64,000 bases of DNA from contig OZ251505.1 of assembly GCA_965242795.1 (NCBI GenBank), positions 3,720,001 through 3,784,000 on the forward strand, read 5' to 3'. Every line of letters starts with the position of its first letter. Position 1 is the stretch's first letter. The position numbers and the translations under genes are program-made. Origin of the DNA: Bin18 sp965242795. GTDB taxonomy: Bacteria; Desulfobacterota; Binatia; Bin18. Below, in pieces: positions 50,592 through 61,318 of this stretch. The notes beneath the pieces were generated by a model. The model had not been told where the DNA came from. It saw only the letters and a program-made list of their open reading frames with translations, and did no database searches.

Positions 50592-51596
50592 ATGCCGACC
50601 GAGCGCATCACCCTGACCCGCCACATTCTCATGCAGCAACAGCGCCATCCCGGCGCGACCGGCGAGTTTTCCATCCTGCTGTCCCAGATTGCGCTGGCCG
50701 CCAAGCGTATTTCGCGGCGGCTGCGCGTGGCCGGGCTGACCGACGCGCTCGGCACGACCGGTAGCCTCAACGTGCAGGGCGAGATCGTCCAGAAGCTGGA
50801 CGAAATCTCGAACGAGGCGTTTCTCGAATCCTTTGCCGACGGCCAACTCGTCTCCGAGATGGTCTCCGAGGAAATGGAACGGCCCGAACGCATTGTCGGC
50901 AACGCCGACAAGGGCAAGTACATCGTGTTCGTGGACCCGCTGGACGGCTCGTCGAACATCGACGTGGACGTGACGATCGGCTCGATCTTCTCGGTGCACC
51001 GCCGGCCCGCGGGCCGCGGCGAGGCGTTCACCAAGGCGCTGCACCTCCCCGGCCGGGAGCAGGTCGCGGCCGGCTATGCGCTGTACGGCCCGAACACGAT
51101 GCTGATCTACACCGCGGGGAACGGCACGCACGGCTTCACCCTCGACCCGGGCATCGGCGACTTCTTCCTCTCCCACGAAAACATCCGCATCCCGGAGCGC
51201 GGCGCGACCTACAGCATCAACGAGGGGCGGCGCAACGCGTGGTTCCCCGAAACGCGCGGCTACATCGACGCCCTCCAGCAACGGGACGAATCCCGCGGGC
51301 GGCCCTATTCCGCGCGCTACGTGGGCTCGCTGGTCGCGGACTTCCACCGCACCCTGCTGAAGGGCGGCATCTTTCTGTATCCCGCCGACCCCAAGAACGG
51401 GCGCGGCAAGCTCCGCCTGATGTACGAAGCCGCGCCCATGTCGATGGTCGTCGAACAGGCCGGCGGACGCGCCAGCACCGGCACGCAGCCGATCCGCGAC
51501 GTCGTGCCGGCGGCCCTACACGAGCGCACGCCGCTCCTGATCGGCAGCCGGCTGGACGTGGAAGAGGCCGAATCGTTCTACCGCACGACGGCATGA
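50592..51596 (+). CDS. fbp: Class I fructose-1,6-bisphosphatase
   Basis: A 334-residue class I FBPase: 'MVSEEMERPERIV' (metal Glu residues), 'FVDPLDGSSNIDVDVTIGSI' (metal DPLDGSS motif), 'YALYGPNTMLIYTAGNGTHG' and 'GGIFLYPADPKNGRGKLRLM' (substrate and Lys). It catalyses the last gluconeogenic hydrolysis to fructose 6-phosphate. It precedes a class I aldolase, so a small gluconeogenesis/sugar-phosphate pair is likely although the 470-bp gap contains a repeat. Confidence 0.95.
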   Translation: MPTERITLTRHILMQQQRHPGATGEFSILLSQIALAAKRISRRLRVAGLTDALGTTGSLNVQGEIVQKLDEISNEAFLESFADGQLVSEMVSEEMERPERIVGNADKGKYIVFVDPLDGSSNIDVDVTIGSIFSVHRRPAGRGEAFTKALHLPGREQVAAGYALYGPNTMLIYTAGNGTHGFTLDPGIGDFFLSHENIRIPERGATYSINEGRRNAWFPETRGYIDALQQRDESRGRPYSARYVGSLVADFHRTLLKGGIFLYPADPKNGRGKLRLMYEAAPMSMVVEQAGGRASTGTQPIRDVVPAALHERTPLLIGSRLDVEEAESFYRTTA

Positions 51597-51617
51597 AGCC
51601 GCGGGCCGGTCTCTATT

Positions 51618-51915
51618 GGAAATTACAGACAAGAGGCCCCTCATGGTCGAAGGGCCAGGGGTGGGGGACGAAAGCCGAGGTGACCTCGGGGTTCGTTTCG
51701 ATGTTTCGACAAGCTCGACGCATCGCAGGCTCAACGAACTGAGGGGGAAGGCGGGGTAGGTCCTTGAGCCTGTCGAAAGGCCGGGGGCGGGGGCAGGGTG
51801 GAAGCGCGGTGGCCCCCTGGGGGTTCGTTTCGACCCTTCGATCCTTCGACAAGCTCAGGGAACAGCCCGTTGAGCTTGTCGAAACGGGCGAAGCCCCATC
51901 TTGTATGAAATTCCC
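51618..51915. mobile_element. MITE-like element, copy C (298 bp, composite)
   Basis: Left end GGAAATTACAGACAAGA (51618-51634) and right end TCTTGTATGAAATTCCC (51899-51915) form an imperfect inverted repeat of the same family as copies A and B. The right half holds the core CCTTCGACAAGCTCAGGGAA then CAGCCCGTTGAGCTTGTCGA. The left half carries a CGAGGTGAC-type repeat (51671-51715), absent from copies A and B, so another repeat seems to have inserted into it. A CCCCTCTCC-type fragment overlaps the right end. Confidence 0.7.
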
Positions 51916-52066
51916 TCCCCGGACTCGATCCGGGGGAGAGGGTTCCGAGCCGTCCCGTTGCATCCTCCCGGAAGTCTCTCACCGAGACACGCCCGACGCC
52001 CTTGGACGCGGCCGCGGATGTATGGTTAGCTACACGTACCGCGATACACGGCGAGGAGGTGCCACC

Positions 52067-52990
52067 ATGACGGAACGGGTCAAGGAAATCCTGAGCTGGT
52101 ACGAGGGCGACAATCCGGGCACACGCACGAATCTGGCGCGGCTGCTCGACCACGGGCGGCTGGCCGGAACCGGCAAACTGGTCATCCTGCCGGTCGATCA
52201 GGGCTTCGAGCACGGCCCGGCGCGCAGCTTCGCCCCCAACCCGGCCGGCTACGACCCGGACTACCACTTCCAACTCGCCATCGACGCGGGCTGCAACGCG
52301 TACGCGGCGCCGCTCGGGTTTCTCGAGGCGGGCGCGGACCGCTTTCTGGACCGCGTGCCGCTGATTCTGAAACTCAACAACCACGACGTGCTGCACGACG
52401 AAAAAGACCCGCTGTCCGCGGTGACCAGCAGCGTGGACGACGCCCTGCGGCTCGGCTGCGTCGCAGTCGGCTTCACGATCTACCCGGGCTCGTCCGCGGC
52501 GCAGACCATGTACGAGCAACTCCGCGCCATCGCCCACGAGGCCAAAGCCAAGGGGCTGGCGGTCGTGGTGTGGTCCTATCCGCGCGGCTCGGACCTGAGC
52601 AAGGCGGGCGAGACCGCCATCGACGTCGTGGCGTACGCCGCGCAGATCGCCGCCCAGATGGGCGCCCACGTCATCAAGGTCAAACTACCAGGCAGCCACG
52701 TCGAATTGGGCGAGGCGCAAAAGGCGTACCAGAAGCATCGCGTGCCCATCGCCACGCCGGCCGAGCGCGTCCGGCACGTCGTACAGAGCGCCTTCGACGC
52801 CAAGCGGGTCGTCATCTTCTCGGGCGGCGCGGCCAAGGGCGACGAGGAATTCTTCGACGAGGTGCGCGCGATCCGCGACGGCGGCGGCTTCGGCTCGATC
52901 ATCGGCCGCAACTCGTTCCAGCGCGTCAAGGAAGACGCCCACGCCTTCCTCGACACGGTCATGGGAATCTACGAAGGCTCGATCCCATAG
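52067..52990 (+). CDS. Class I fructose-bisphosphate aldolase (DhnA type)
   Basis: A 307-residue DeoC/LacD-like aldolase of the DhnA type: 'KLVILPVDQGFEHGPARSFA', 'LGFLEAGADRFLDRVPLILK', 'VVVWSYPRGSDLSKAGETAI', the Schiff-base lysine in 'HVIKVKLPGSHVELGE', and 'GGGFGSIIGRNSFQR'. It interconverts fructose 1,6-bisphosphate and triose phosphates without metal. ATG 52067 follows GAGGAGGT. Upstream class I FBPase makes a small gluconeogenic unit. Homology begins immediately after the ATG. Confidence 0.9.
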   Translation: MTERVKEILSWYEGDNPGTRTNLARLLDHGRLAGTGKLVILPVDQGFEHGPARSFAPNPAGYDPDYHFQLAIDAGCNAYAAPLGFLEAGADRFLDRVPLILKLNNHDVLHDEKDPLSAVTSSVDDALRLGCVAVGFTIYPGSSAAQTMYEQLRAIAHEAKAKGLAVVVWSYPRGSDLSKAGETAIDVVAYAAQIAAQMGAHVIKVKLPGSHVELGEAQKAYQKHRVPIATPAERVRHVVQSAFDAKRVVIFSGGAAKGDEEFFDEVRAIRDGGGFGSIIGRNSFQRVKEDAHAFLDTVMGIYEGSIP

Positions 52991-53110
52991 GCGTCGGGGC
53001 ACCCGGGAGCGCGGGCGTCTCCCGCACCCTCTTGCTCGGTCCCATAGGTGCAGGGGCAATCCACTCCGGCGGCTTCGGTTGCCCTGCTGGCGGCGCTCGG
53101 CCCCACAGGT

Positions 53111-53171
53111 GTAGGGCAACCCCCTGTGGCTGCCCTGGCGGGGAAGGGCAGGCACGGGGGCCTGCCCCTAC
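53111..53171. repeat. GTAGGGGCA-family element between the aldolase and the glycosyltransferases
   Basis: GTAGGGCAACCCCCTGTGGC with one base lost at the start, then GGGCAGGCACGGGGGCCTGC and CCCTAC. A second, weaker copy is directly left of it (53049-53090). Part of the 267-bp gap 52991-53257; no gene is seen there. Confidence 0.7.
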
Positions 53172-53257
53172 GGAATGGACCGCAGCATGACGTGCGAACC
53201 TGGAGATGGATCGAGGGTACGACGCTGCTCCGCGCGGGCAGCCGAGAACGGCACCCC

Positions 53258-53935
53258 TCAGCGCGCGTCCGTATAGAACGCCTTGAGCGTGCCCGGCGGA
53301 ACGCCCACGCAGTAGGCCAGCCGCAATCCCCACATCAGCACGATCGTTCGGACCACGCCGTGTCGCTGCCAGCGGCGGGCGGAGGTGCGGACGCGGGGCC
53401 GCAGGCAGGCGAGCCGGCCGCGGCGCTTCAGCCGCCGGCTGAACTCCACGTCTTCCATCAGATCCAGGTCCGGGAAGCCGCCGAGGGCAGTGAACGTCTC
53501 CGCGCGCACGAAGATCCCCTGGTCGCCGGTCGCGATCCGCGTCCAGCGCGAGCGCAGGTTCATCAACGTTTCGATCATCCGAAAAGCCCAGCCTGTAGCG
53601 TCCAGCCGTACGTCGAACCGACCGCCGACTACCGCGGGGTTGGCCAGACTCTCGGCGATCAGCCGCGCGAACCTGTCGGGCGGCCGGCTGTCCGCGTGCA
53701 GGAACAGCAGGGCCTGCCCGCCGGCGGCGCGCGCGCCCGCGTTCATCTGCCGCGCCCGCCCGCGTGGGGCGCAGATCACCCGGTCGGCCGCGGCCAGCGC
53801 CAACGTGCGCGTCCCGTCCCGGCTGCCGCCGTCGGTCACGACGATTTCGCAGTCGTCGGCCTGCCGCACATGGGCGAGCGTCTGGGCGATGACGTCCGCC
53901 TCGTCGAGGGTCGGCACGATGACGCTGACGCGCAT
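53258..53935 (-). CDS. TIGR04283-type family 2 glycosyltransferase
   Basis: A 225-residue GT2 protein: 'VSVIVPTLDEADVIAQTLAH', 'VVTDGGSRDGTRTLALAAAD', 'LLFLHADSRPPDRFARLIAE', and 'ALGGFPDLDLMEDVEFSRRL', the pattern of TIGR04283. Members are predicted to act in rSAM/selenodomain or polysaccharide-linked systems in some genomes. Donor and acceptor unknown. ATG 53935. It is the distal gene of the leftward glycosyltransferase operon; the small gene at 53946 precedes it by 10 bp. Confidence 0.85.
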   Translation of the reverse strand: MRVSVIVPTLDEADVIAQTLAHVRQADDCEIVVTDGGSRDGTRTLALAAADRVICAPRGRARQMNAGARAAGGQALLFLHADSRPPDRFARLIAESLANPAVVGGRFDVRLDATGWAFRMIETLMNLRSRWTRIATGDQGIFVRAETFTALGGFPDLDLMEDVEFSRRLKRRGRLACLRPRVRTSARRWQRHGVVRTIVLMWGLRLAYCVGVPPGTLKAFYTDAR

Positions 53936-53945
53936 GAGAGCCGCA

Positions 53946-54287
53946 TCATCCGCCGACGCGCAGGAAGGCGAGCGTGAGTTGCCGCTTGAGACGCGCGCAG
54001 CCCGCCTCGTCCACGCCCGCGCAGGCCACGCGCAGCCACGTCCGCGGCCTCGCATGGGCGCCGCCGAACGGCCCCGGTGCGGCATCCGACGGCCGCACGC
54101 GCACTTCGACCGATCCCGATCCGAGCGTGGTCCGGTAATACGGCTCGGACGCGGGGGCGGCATGACTGTCTTCCCGGGTGTACGCATATCCGTGCTGCCG
54201 GAACAGCGCTTCCAACTGTGACACGACTTCGTCGGGGGCGAAGGCCAAGTTCCACTCCAGCGTCCATTCCGCCGCGGTTTCGCTCAC
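53946..54287 (-). CDS. Unknown small protein in the glycosyltransferase operon (113 aa)
   Basis: Not recognised. Mixed alpha/beta: 'AEWTLEWNLAFAPDEVVSQL', 'YAYTREDSHAAPASEPYYRT', 'GSVEVRVRPSDAAPGPFGGA', 'ARPRTWLRVACAGVDEAGCA'. No signal or membrane helix. GTG 54287 has the strong site AAGGAGGGGGAA. Same strand and spacing as its neighbours, so probably cotranscribed. The pattern may be a START- or AHSA-like domain, but that is weak. Confidence 0.55.
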   Translation of the reverse strand: MSETAAEWTLEWNLAFAPDEVVSQLEALFRQHGYAYTREDSHAAPASEPYYRTTLGSGSVEVRVRPSDAAPGPFGGAHARPRTWLRVACAGVDEAGCARLKRQLTLAFLRVGG

Positions 54288-54333
54288 TTCCCCCTCCTTA
54301 CGTCGGCCCGTCTCGTGATCCGGCCCCGTTCCG

Positions 54334-55032
54334 TCACGCTCGTCTCATGTATCGAAAGACGGTCCACAGAATCTTGATCCCGGCCAGCAGCGTGCCCTTG
54401 AGCGTCCCGCTGACCTTGGAGCGGCCGATACGCGGACGATAGCCGACCGGCACCTCGGTGATCCGCAGCCCGCGGCGCACCGCCTTGATCTGCATTTCCA
54501 CGGTCCAGCCGTACGTCTCGTCGCGCATGTCGAGCGCCAGCAGCTTGTCGAAGCGAATGGCGCGGAACGGCCCCAGGTCGGTGTACCGGAATCCGTACAA
54601 CAGCCGGATCAGGCCGGTCGCCAGCGCGTTGCCGAACCGCGCGTGCCCGAGCAGCGCGCCGGCTTCGGCACGGAGAGGCCGCGAGCCGATCACCATGTCA
54701 TAGCCCTCTTCCAGAATCGGCCGCACGACCGCGGGCAGTTCGTCGGGATAATCGCTGTAGTCCCCATCCAGAAAGACCACCACGTCGGGAGGCCGCGCCT
54801 TCAGGCGGGCGATGCCGGCCAGACAGGCGCGGCCGTAGCCCCGCCGCGGCTCGCCGACGACCGTGGCGCCGCATTCCTCGGCGACCTGCGGCGTACCGTC
54901 GCTGGAGCCGTTGTCCACCACCACGACCTCGGCCAGCATGTCCGTAGGCAGGTCTGCCAGCACGCGGGGAAGCGAGGCGGCTTCGTCGAGCGCGGGAATC
55001 ACCACCGCGATACGGTCCCGGTCCGCAGGCAT
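54334..55032 (-). CDS. Family 2 glycosyltransferase, dolichol-phosphate-mannose-synthase-like
   Basis: A 232-residue GT2 of the DPM1-like type: 'IAVVIPALDEAASLPRVLAD', 'VVVVDNGSSDGTPQVAEECG', 'VVFLDGDYSDYPDELPAVVR' (DxD-like) and 'WTVEMQIKAVRRGLRITEVP'. It probably transfers a hexose from a nucleotide sugar to a polyprenyl phosphate. Hydrophobic C-terminal tail ('LAGIKILWTVFRYMRR'). It sits between an unknown exported gene and a mannosyltransferase, consistent with a lipid-linked sugar pathway. Confidence 0.87.
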   Translation of the reverse strand: MPADRDRIAVVIPALDEAASLPRVLADLPTDMLAEVVVVDNGSSDGTPQVAEECGATVVGEPRRGYGRACLAGIARLKARPPDVVVFLDGDYSDYPDELPAVVRPILEEGYDMVIGSRPLRAEAGALLGHARFGNALATGLIRLLYGFRYTDLGPFRAIRFDKLLALDMRDETYGWTVEMQIKAVRRGLRITEVPVGYRPRIGRSKVSGTLKGTLLAGIKILWTVFRYMRRA

Positions 55033-55035
55033 GAC

Positions 55036-55779
55036 TTATGCCAACAGGTCGAACCGGACGCGGACGGGCGTCCCGTCGGGCGGCAGGCGTTCGGCGTCCG
55101 CCCGGAACCGGACGGTGCGGGCCACGTAGTCGGCGATGCTCGCGGAACGGTTGCTGACCTTGCCGCTCGGACAACTGTAGGCGCACAGCAGACAGCCGGG
55201 CCGCGCACCGGCCGGCAGCCGGTTCCACCATCGGTCGCGGTTGCCGCCGAACGTCCAGACCGCGGGCGCGGCAGCGGGTGTCAACGCGCGCAAGACCGCG
55301 TCGAGCGGCACGGTGTGCAATCCGGACCGTCCGGTATCCCGCCAGGATACGGAAACGGCCAGCCGGCTGCCGCTGACCGTCCGGTGCGGGGCGGTGCTCT
55401 CCGGCCGGTGGCGATGCGTCCACGCTTCGGACGGCAGCGCGTTGCCCGGGCGGGCGCCGATGGCGAGGAGGGCGTCGTGAAAGACCAGGTCGTCGACCGG
55501 CGTTTCGATCAGCGCATCCGGGGCGCGTCCGCCCTGCCACGCCAGGACGTGGAATTGCGCTTGATCCCCGTCGGCCCGGTTGAACCGCCCGGGATACATG
55601 ACGCCATAGATGCTGACGTGCCGCGTGTCCGTGGAAACGCGCAGTGGGTCCGCGGGACCGACCTCGAACACCGCTTCCGCCGATCCGCCAACACGCACCA
55701 GCCCGAGACGATCGGGATCGAACAGCACGTTCAGCGCCGCGATGCCGGCGGTTACGAGGAGAGCGGCGCGGAGGATCAT
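55036..55779 (-). CDS. Unknown exported or anchored protein in the glycosyltransferase operon (247 aa)
   Basis: Starts with a hydrophobic helix ('MILRAALLVTAGIAALNVL'), then a beta-rich domain ('HVSIYGVMYPGRFNRADGDQ', 'LAVSVSWRDTGRSGLHTVPL') and a Cys-containing segment 'GCLLCAYSCPSGKVSNRSAS'. I do not recognise it. It overlaps the end of the upstream mannosyltransferase by 4 bp and stands 3 bp before the GT2 gene, so it is clearly part of the operon. Extracytoplasmic location likely. Confidence 0.6.
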   Translation of the reverse strand: MILRAALLVTAGIAALNVLFDPDRLGLVRVGGSAEAVFEVGPADPLRVSTDTRHVSIYGVMYPGRFNRADGDQAQFHVLAWQGGRAPDALIETPVDDLVFHDALLAIGARPGNALPSEAWTHRHRPESTAPHRTVSGSRLAVSVSWRDTGRSGLHTVPLDAVLRALTPAAAPAVWTFGGNRDRWWNRLPAGARPGCLLCAYSCPSGKVSNRSASIADYVARTVRFRADAERLPPDGTPVRVRFDLLA

Positions 55780-57242
55780 GGCCGTCTCACCGGCGCCGCG
55801 GCGGAGGCTCCGCCCGGGTCGAACGGCAACGGCCGGCCGCGGCGCGCCCGCCACGCCTCCCACAGCAGCAGCCCATAAAACGGAAGATATTCCACGCAGG
55901 TGATCCAGCCGACGGTTTCGGGTTGCCCGCGGTACAGAAAGGCAAAGCCAAGATAGTACAGGCCCAACAGGCCGGACAAGCACAGCCACGACGCGCGCGG
56001 GAACAGACACACGAACGGCATCACCCACACGTAGTACCACGGATTGCCGACCGGGCTGAGCAGCAGCAGCGTCCCGATCACCAGGAAACACCCGTGCGGC
56101 AGCGCGGCCGCGGTCCCCTCGGCCGCCCGGCGCAGGCCGATCAGCACCGCGACCGCCACGCCGCCGGCCGCCACGCCGTTCGCCAGCCAACGTTCCCCCA
56201 CGACGGACTGCACGACGGGAAACGCCAAGCTGTTGGTCCGCCACTCCTCGGCGAACGCACTCGCCCCATGCCACAGCGCGTTGCCGGCCGCGGCGAACGG
56301 GAGATACCCGCCGGCAACGACCAGACACGCCAGCGCCAACCCGCCGGCCGCGGCGTATGCCCCATGCCGGCGCCACGTGTACGCCAGACACAGCGGCATC
56401 AGCAGAACCGGAAACAGTTTGCCCAACGTGGCGAGCCCGAATCCTACGTGCGCCAACAGGAAACGCCCGTGGAAACTCGCGAGTAGCGCCAGCACCACGA
56501 GCAGCGTCGGCAGGACGTCGTAATGCGCGGAGTTGACCGTTTCCTTCATGACGAGCGGCGACCAGGCATAGATCAGCACCCACCCCACCGGGCGTTCGAG
56601 GCGGCGCAACAGGCCGGCCAGCGCGACCGCGATTCCGAGATCCAGCAACAGAAGCCCGACCCGTAACGCCGCCAGACTCCCCGGCGCCACCACCGCGGCG
56701 AGGCCGAACGCGACCTGCGCCAGAGGCGGATACACGGTCGGCACGTGCGGATGGTTCACGCGCGACAGGATGGAAGCGAGTCCGTCGTCCGCAACGGCGC
56801 GGTAGGCTTGAAGCGCGCGGCTCTCGTCAGTCCAGGCGGCGGAGACTTCCCGCGGGGTGAAGCGGTACGGATTCAGTCCGCTCGCGACGACCTTGCCGTC
56901 CCACAGGTAACGGTAGAAATCGTCCTCTTGAATCGGCTCGGAACAGAGCAGCACGCCCCGGAACAGCACCCCGAAGACGACGATCGGCCACAGCGGTGTC
57001 GCAGCGGACGGTCGGGTGACGCGCCACACCGCAACGACGTACAGGGCGAACGCTGCGGCGTAGAGCAACAGATAGGCGACGATCGGCCGGTCGGCATGAC
57101 CGGACCCGTACACGAACGCGTGGCTCAACCACGCCATGCCGATGTAAACCGCAACCGACGCCGATCCCGCAACGGCCAGACCGGGGAACCAGCCCCGCAA
57201 CGTCCGGTGGGACGGACAGAACGCGGGACGACGAACAACCAT
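55776..57242 (-). CDS. Polytopic mannosyltransferase (GT87-like)
   Basis: A 488-residue integral membrane protein with about ten to twelve helices. The first extracytoplasmic loop contains 'EPIQEDDFYRYLWDGKVVAS', with the acidic pair 'EDDFYRYLWDG' typical of GT-C glycosyltransferases that use polyprenyl-phosphate sugars. Later 'FGLATLGKLFPVLLMPLCLA' and 'NPWYYVWVMPFVCLF' match the GT87/alpha-mannosyltransferase type. It probably adds mannose or glucose to an envelope glycan. ATG 57242 is the start in phase with homology. First gene of the operon. Confidence 0.85.
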   Translation of the reverse strand: MVVRRPAFCPSHRTLRGWFPGLAVAGSASVAVYIGMAWLSHAFVYGSGHADRPIVAYLLLYAAAFALYVVAVWRVTRPSAATPLWPIVVFGVLFRGVLLCSEPIQEDDFYRYLWDGKVVASGLNPYRFTPREVSAAWTDESRALQAYRAVADDGLASILSRVNHPHVPTVYPPLAQVAFGLAAVVAPGSLAALRVGLLLLDLGIAVALAGLLRRLERPVGWVLIYAWSPLVMKETVNSAHYDVLPTLLVVLALLASFHGRFLLAHVGFGLATLGKLFPVLLMPLCLAYTWRRHGAYAAAGGLALACLVVAGGYLPFAAAGNALWHGASAFAEEWRTNSLAFPVVQSVVGERWLANGVAAGGVAVAVLIGLRRAAEGTAAALPHGCFLVIGTLLLLSPVGNPWYYVWVMPFVCLFPRASWLCLSGLLGLYYLGFAFLYRGQPETVGWITCVEYLPFYGLLLWEAWRARRGRPLPFDPGGASAAAPVRRP

Positions 57243-57259
57243 GAGGGTGGAGGAAGAAA

Positions 57260-57389
57260 GGCAATTCCATCCGAGACGAGCCCGAAGACCGTTCTTCCTC
57301 GTCATACCGGCGAAAGTCGGTATCCATCCCCTGGATTCCCGCTTTCGCGGGAATGACGACCGGGCGGAATCTTCAAGTATGGAATTCCC
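57260..57389. repeat. Diverged MITE-like and mirror repeat beside tRNA-Arg
   Basis: Ends GCAATTCCATCCGA and CAAGTATGGAATTCCC resemble the MITE termini. Inside is the recurrent CATACCGGCGAAAGTCGGTA hairpin and CTGGATTCCCGCTTTCGCGG, a class of repeat seen in many proteobacterial genomes. A related form is at 30334. Confidence 0.5.
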
Positions 57390-57397
57390 GAAAGAAG

Positions 57398-57471
57398 CGC
57401 GCCCGGGGTGACTCGAACACCCAACCTACGGGTTCGAAGCCCGGTGCTCTATCCGATTGAGCTACGGGCGC
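57398..57471 (-). tRNA. tRNA-Arg (TCG)
   Basis: A 74-nt cloverleaf with a perfect 7-bp acceptor GCGCCCG / CGGGCGC, D-arm GCTC..GAGC, anticodon loop CTTCGAA with TCG for arginine CGN (CGA) codons, variable region AGGTT, and T-arm GGGTG-TTCGAGT-CACCC. Discriminator base G. CCA is not encoded. Confidence 0.93.
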
Positions 57472-57839
57472 GCACGGCAAAACGGAGCGTCAATCTCACG
57501 GTTTGCGCGTCAACCCTATGCAGCGTCCCGTTGACGCGCAAGGCCGGGCTCTCGTCTCGGCTGCACGTTCGACAAAACCCCTCTCCCTCCGACAAGCTCA
57601 GGGACCGACGGGAGTGAAAAAGAAGGTCGCCCTACGGGGGCTGCATGTAGGGGGAGAAACCTTACGGGGATACCCTCTAAAAGCGACATTTCCCCTTCAT
57701 CACTCCCCCCTTGAGGGGGAGTCGGCGAGCCTCCAGGCGAGCCGGTGGGGGGTCCCCGCCGCAAGGAAACGCCCGACTGGCCACACGATCATCTATTTAC
57801 GGAAAAGAAGAACCGCGCCGCGACCGCAACGCGCCCCTC
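57472..57839. other. Gap between tRNA-Arg and cysS; repeat fragments only
   Basis: Holds a CCGACAAGCTCAGGGACCGA fragment near 57587 and CTTGAGGGGGAGTCGGCGAG with a GCCTCCAGGCGAGCCGG stretch near 57710-57745. A T-A-rich run ATCATCTATTTACGGAAAAG precedes cysS's end. No gene is apparent. Confidence 0.55.
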
Positions 57840-59261
57840 TCACTGCACGGTCCACGTCGTCCCGTCCGGTCCGTCTTTCAGCGCGACGCCGCACCCCGCG
57901 AGCCGGTCGCGGATCGCGTCCGCCCGACCGAAGTCGCGCGCGGCCCGAGCCGCAGCGCGTTCGGCCACCAGCGCCTCGACCTCCTCGACCGACAGGCCGC
58001 CGTCCGCCAACCCGGACTGCTTCTGTGCGTCCAGGAATGCCGCGGGCGGCTCTTCCAGCAGCCCGAGGACGGCGCCGACCGTACCGAGCGTCCGCCGCAG
58101 ACCCGCCGCGGCCTCGGTGCGCCCGGCGTCCAGCGCGCGGTTCAATTCACGCACCCCGTCGAAGATCACACCCAACGCGCGCGGGGTGTTGCAATCGTCA
58201 TCCATGGCCTCCCGGAAACGGGCGACGAAATCGTCATCGCTCGGCCCGTCCGGCTCGGACCGCCCTCCCGCGGCGGCCTCCGCCCGGGCCAGGGTTTCGT
58301 ACGCACGGGTCAGCCCTTTGTGCGCGTCGTCCAGCTTCTGCGTCGCAAAGTCGAGCGGCATCCGGTAGTGCGACGAGAGCAGCACGAAGCGCAGCACTTC
58401 CGGTGTCGCCACGCGCTGCAGCGCGTCCCCGATCGTCAGGAAATTGCCCAGCGACTTGGACATCTTCTCGCCCTCGACCGTGACCATGCCGTTGTGCAGC
58501 CAGAAGCGGGCCAACGCGCAACCGCGGGCACCCTCGGATTGGGCGATCTCGTTTTCGTGGTGCGGAAAGATCAGGTCGGCCCCGCCGCCGTGGATGTCGA
58601 ACGGTTGCCCCAGATACCCGCTGCTCATGGCCGAGCATTCGATGTGCCAACCCGGCCTGCCGCTCCCCCACGGGCTGTCCCAGGCCGGCTCGCCGGGTTT
58701 GGCGGCCTTCCACAGCGCGAAATCCATGGGGTGCCGCTTGCGCGGGTCCACCTCGATCCGCGCGCCGGCCGCCATGTCGTCCAGCCCGCGGTGCGCCAGC
58801 TTGCCGTACCCGGCGAAGCCCTCGACCGCGTAATACACGTCCCCGTCCACGGCGTAGGCCAAGCCCTTGGCCTCCAACTCGCGGATGAGATCGAGCATGT
58901 CGGGGATGTGGTCGGTCGCGCGCGGCTGGTGCGTGGGCGGCAGGCAGCGCAACGCCTGCATGTCGGCGTGAAAGTCGGCGATGCAGGCGTCGGTCAGTTC
59001 CTGGGTGGACACGCCGCGCTCGGCCGCCCGCCCGATGATCTTGTCGTCCACGTCCGTGAAGTTGCGCACGAACATCACTTCGTAGCCGGCGAAGCGCAGA
59101 TAGCGGACCAGTACGTCGAAGGCGACCAGCGCCCGCGCGTGGCCGATGTGCGAGCGGTCATAGACCGTCACCCCGCACACGTACAACCCGACCCGGCCCG
59201 GCCGGAGCGGGACGAACGGCCGGGTCTTGCCGGACAGCGTGTCGTGCAGGTGCAGCGCCAT
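57840..59261 (-). CDS. cysS: Cysteinyl-tRNA synthetase
   Basis: A 473-residue class I synthetase: N-terminal 'YVCGVTVYDRSHIGHARALV' (HIGH), zinc-binding Cys/His in 'GRPGWHIECSAMSSGYLG' and 'DLIFPHHENEIAQSEGARGC', and 'MSKSLGNFLTIGDALQRV' (KMSKS). The C-terminal DALR-like helical domain is present ('GLSVEEVEALVAERAAARAA'). Length normal. It stands 16 bp downstream of acsA on the same strand. The full catalytic order is intact. Confidence 0.95.
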   Translation of the reverse strand: MALHLHDTLSGKTRPFVPLRPGRVGLYVCGVTVYDRSHIGHARALVAFDVLVRYLRFAGYEVMFVRNFTDVDDKIIGRAAERGVSTQELTDACIADFHADMQALRCLPPTHQPRATDHIPDMLDLIRELEAKGLAYAVDGDVYYAVEGFAGYGKLAHRGLDDMAAGARIEVDPRKRHPMDFALWKAAKPGEPAWDSPWGSGRPGWHIECSAMSSGYLGQPFDIHGGGADLIFPHHENEIAQSEGARGCALARFWLHNGMVTVEGEKMSKSLGNFLTIGDALQRVATPEVLRFVLLSSHYRMPLDFATQKLDDAHKGLTRAYETLARAEAAAGGRSEPDGPSDDDFVARFREAMDDDCNTPRALGVIFDGVRELNRALDAGRTEAAAGLRRTLGTVGAVLGLLEEPPAAFLDAQKQSGLADGGLSVEEVEALVAERAAARAARDFGRADAIRDRLAGCGVALKDGPDGTTWTVQ

Positions 59262-59277
59262 GCGGGTCCGCGGCGGG

Positions 59278-61230
<1,953 letters not shown>

Positions 61231-61318
61231 GCTGTCCTCCTGGATGCACTGCCGGCCGTGCGGCGCCGCCCTCCCCGCTCGAGCGGAGGCGGGAAGTACG
61301 CCCGGCCGGCGGCGCCCC

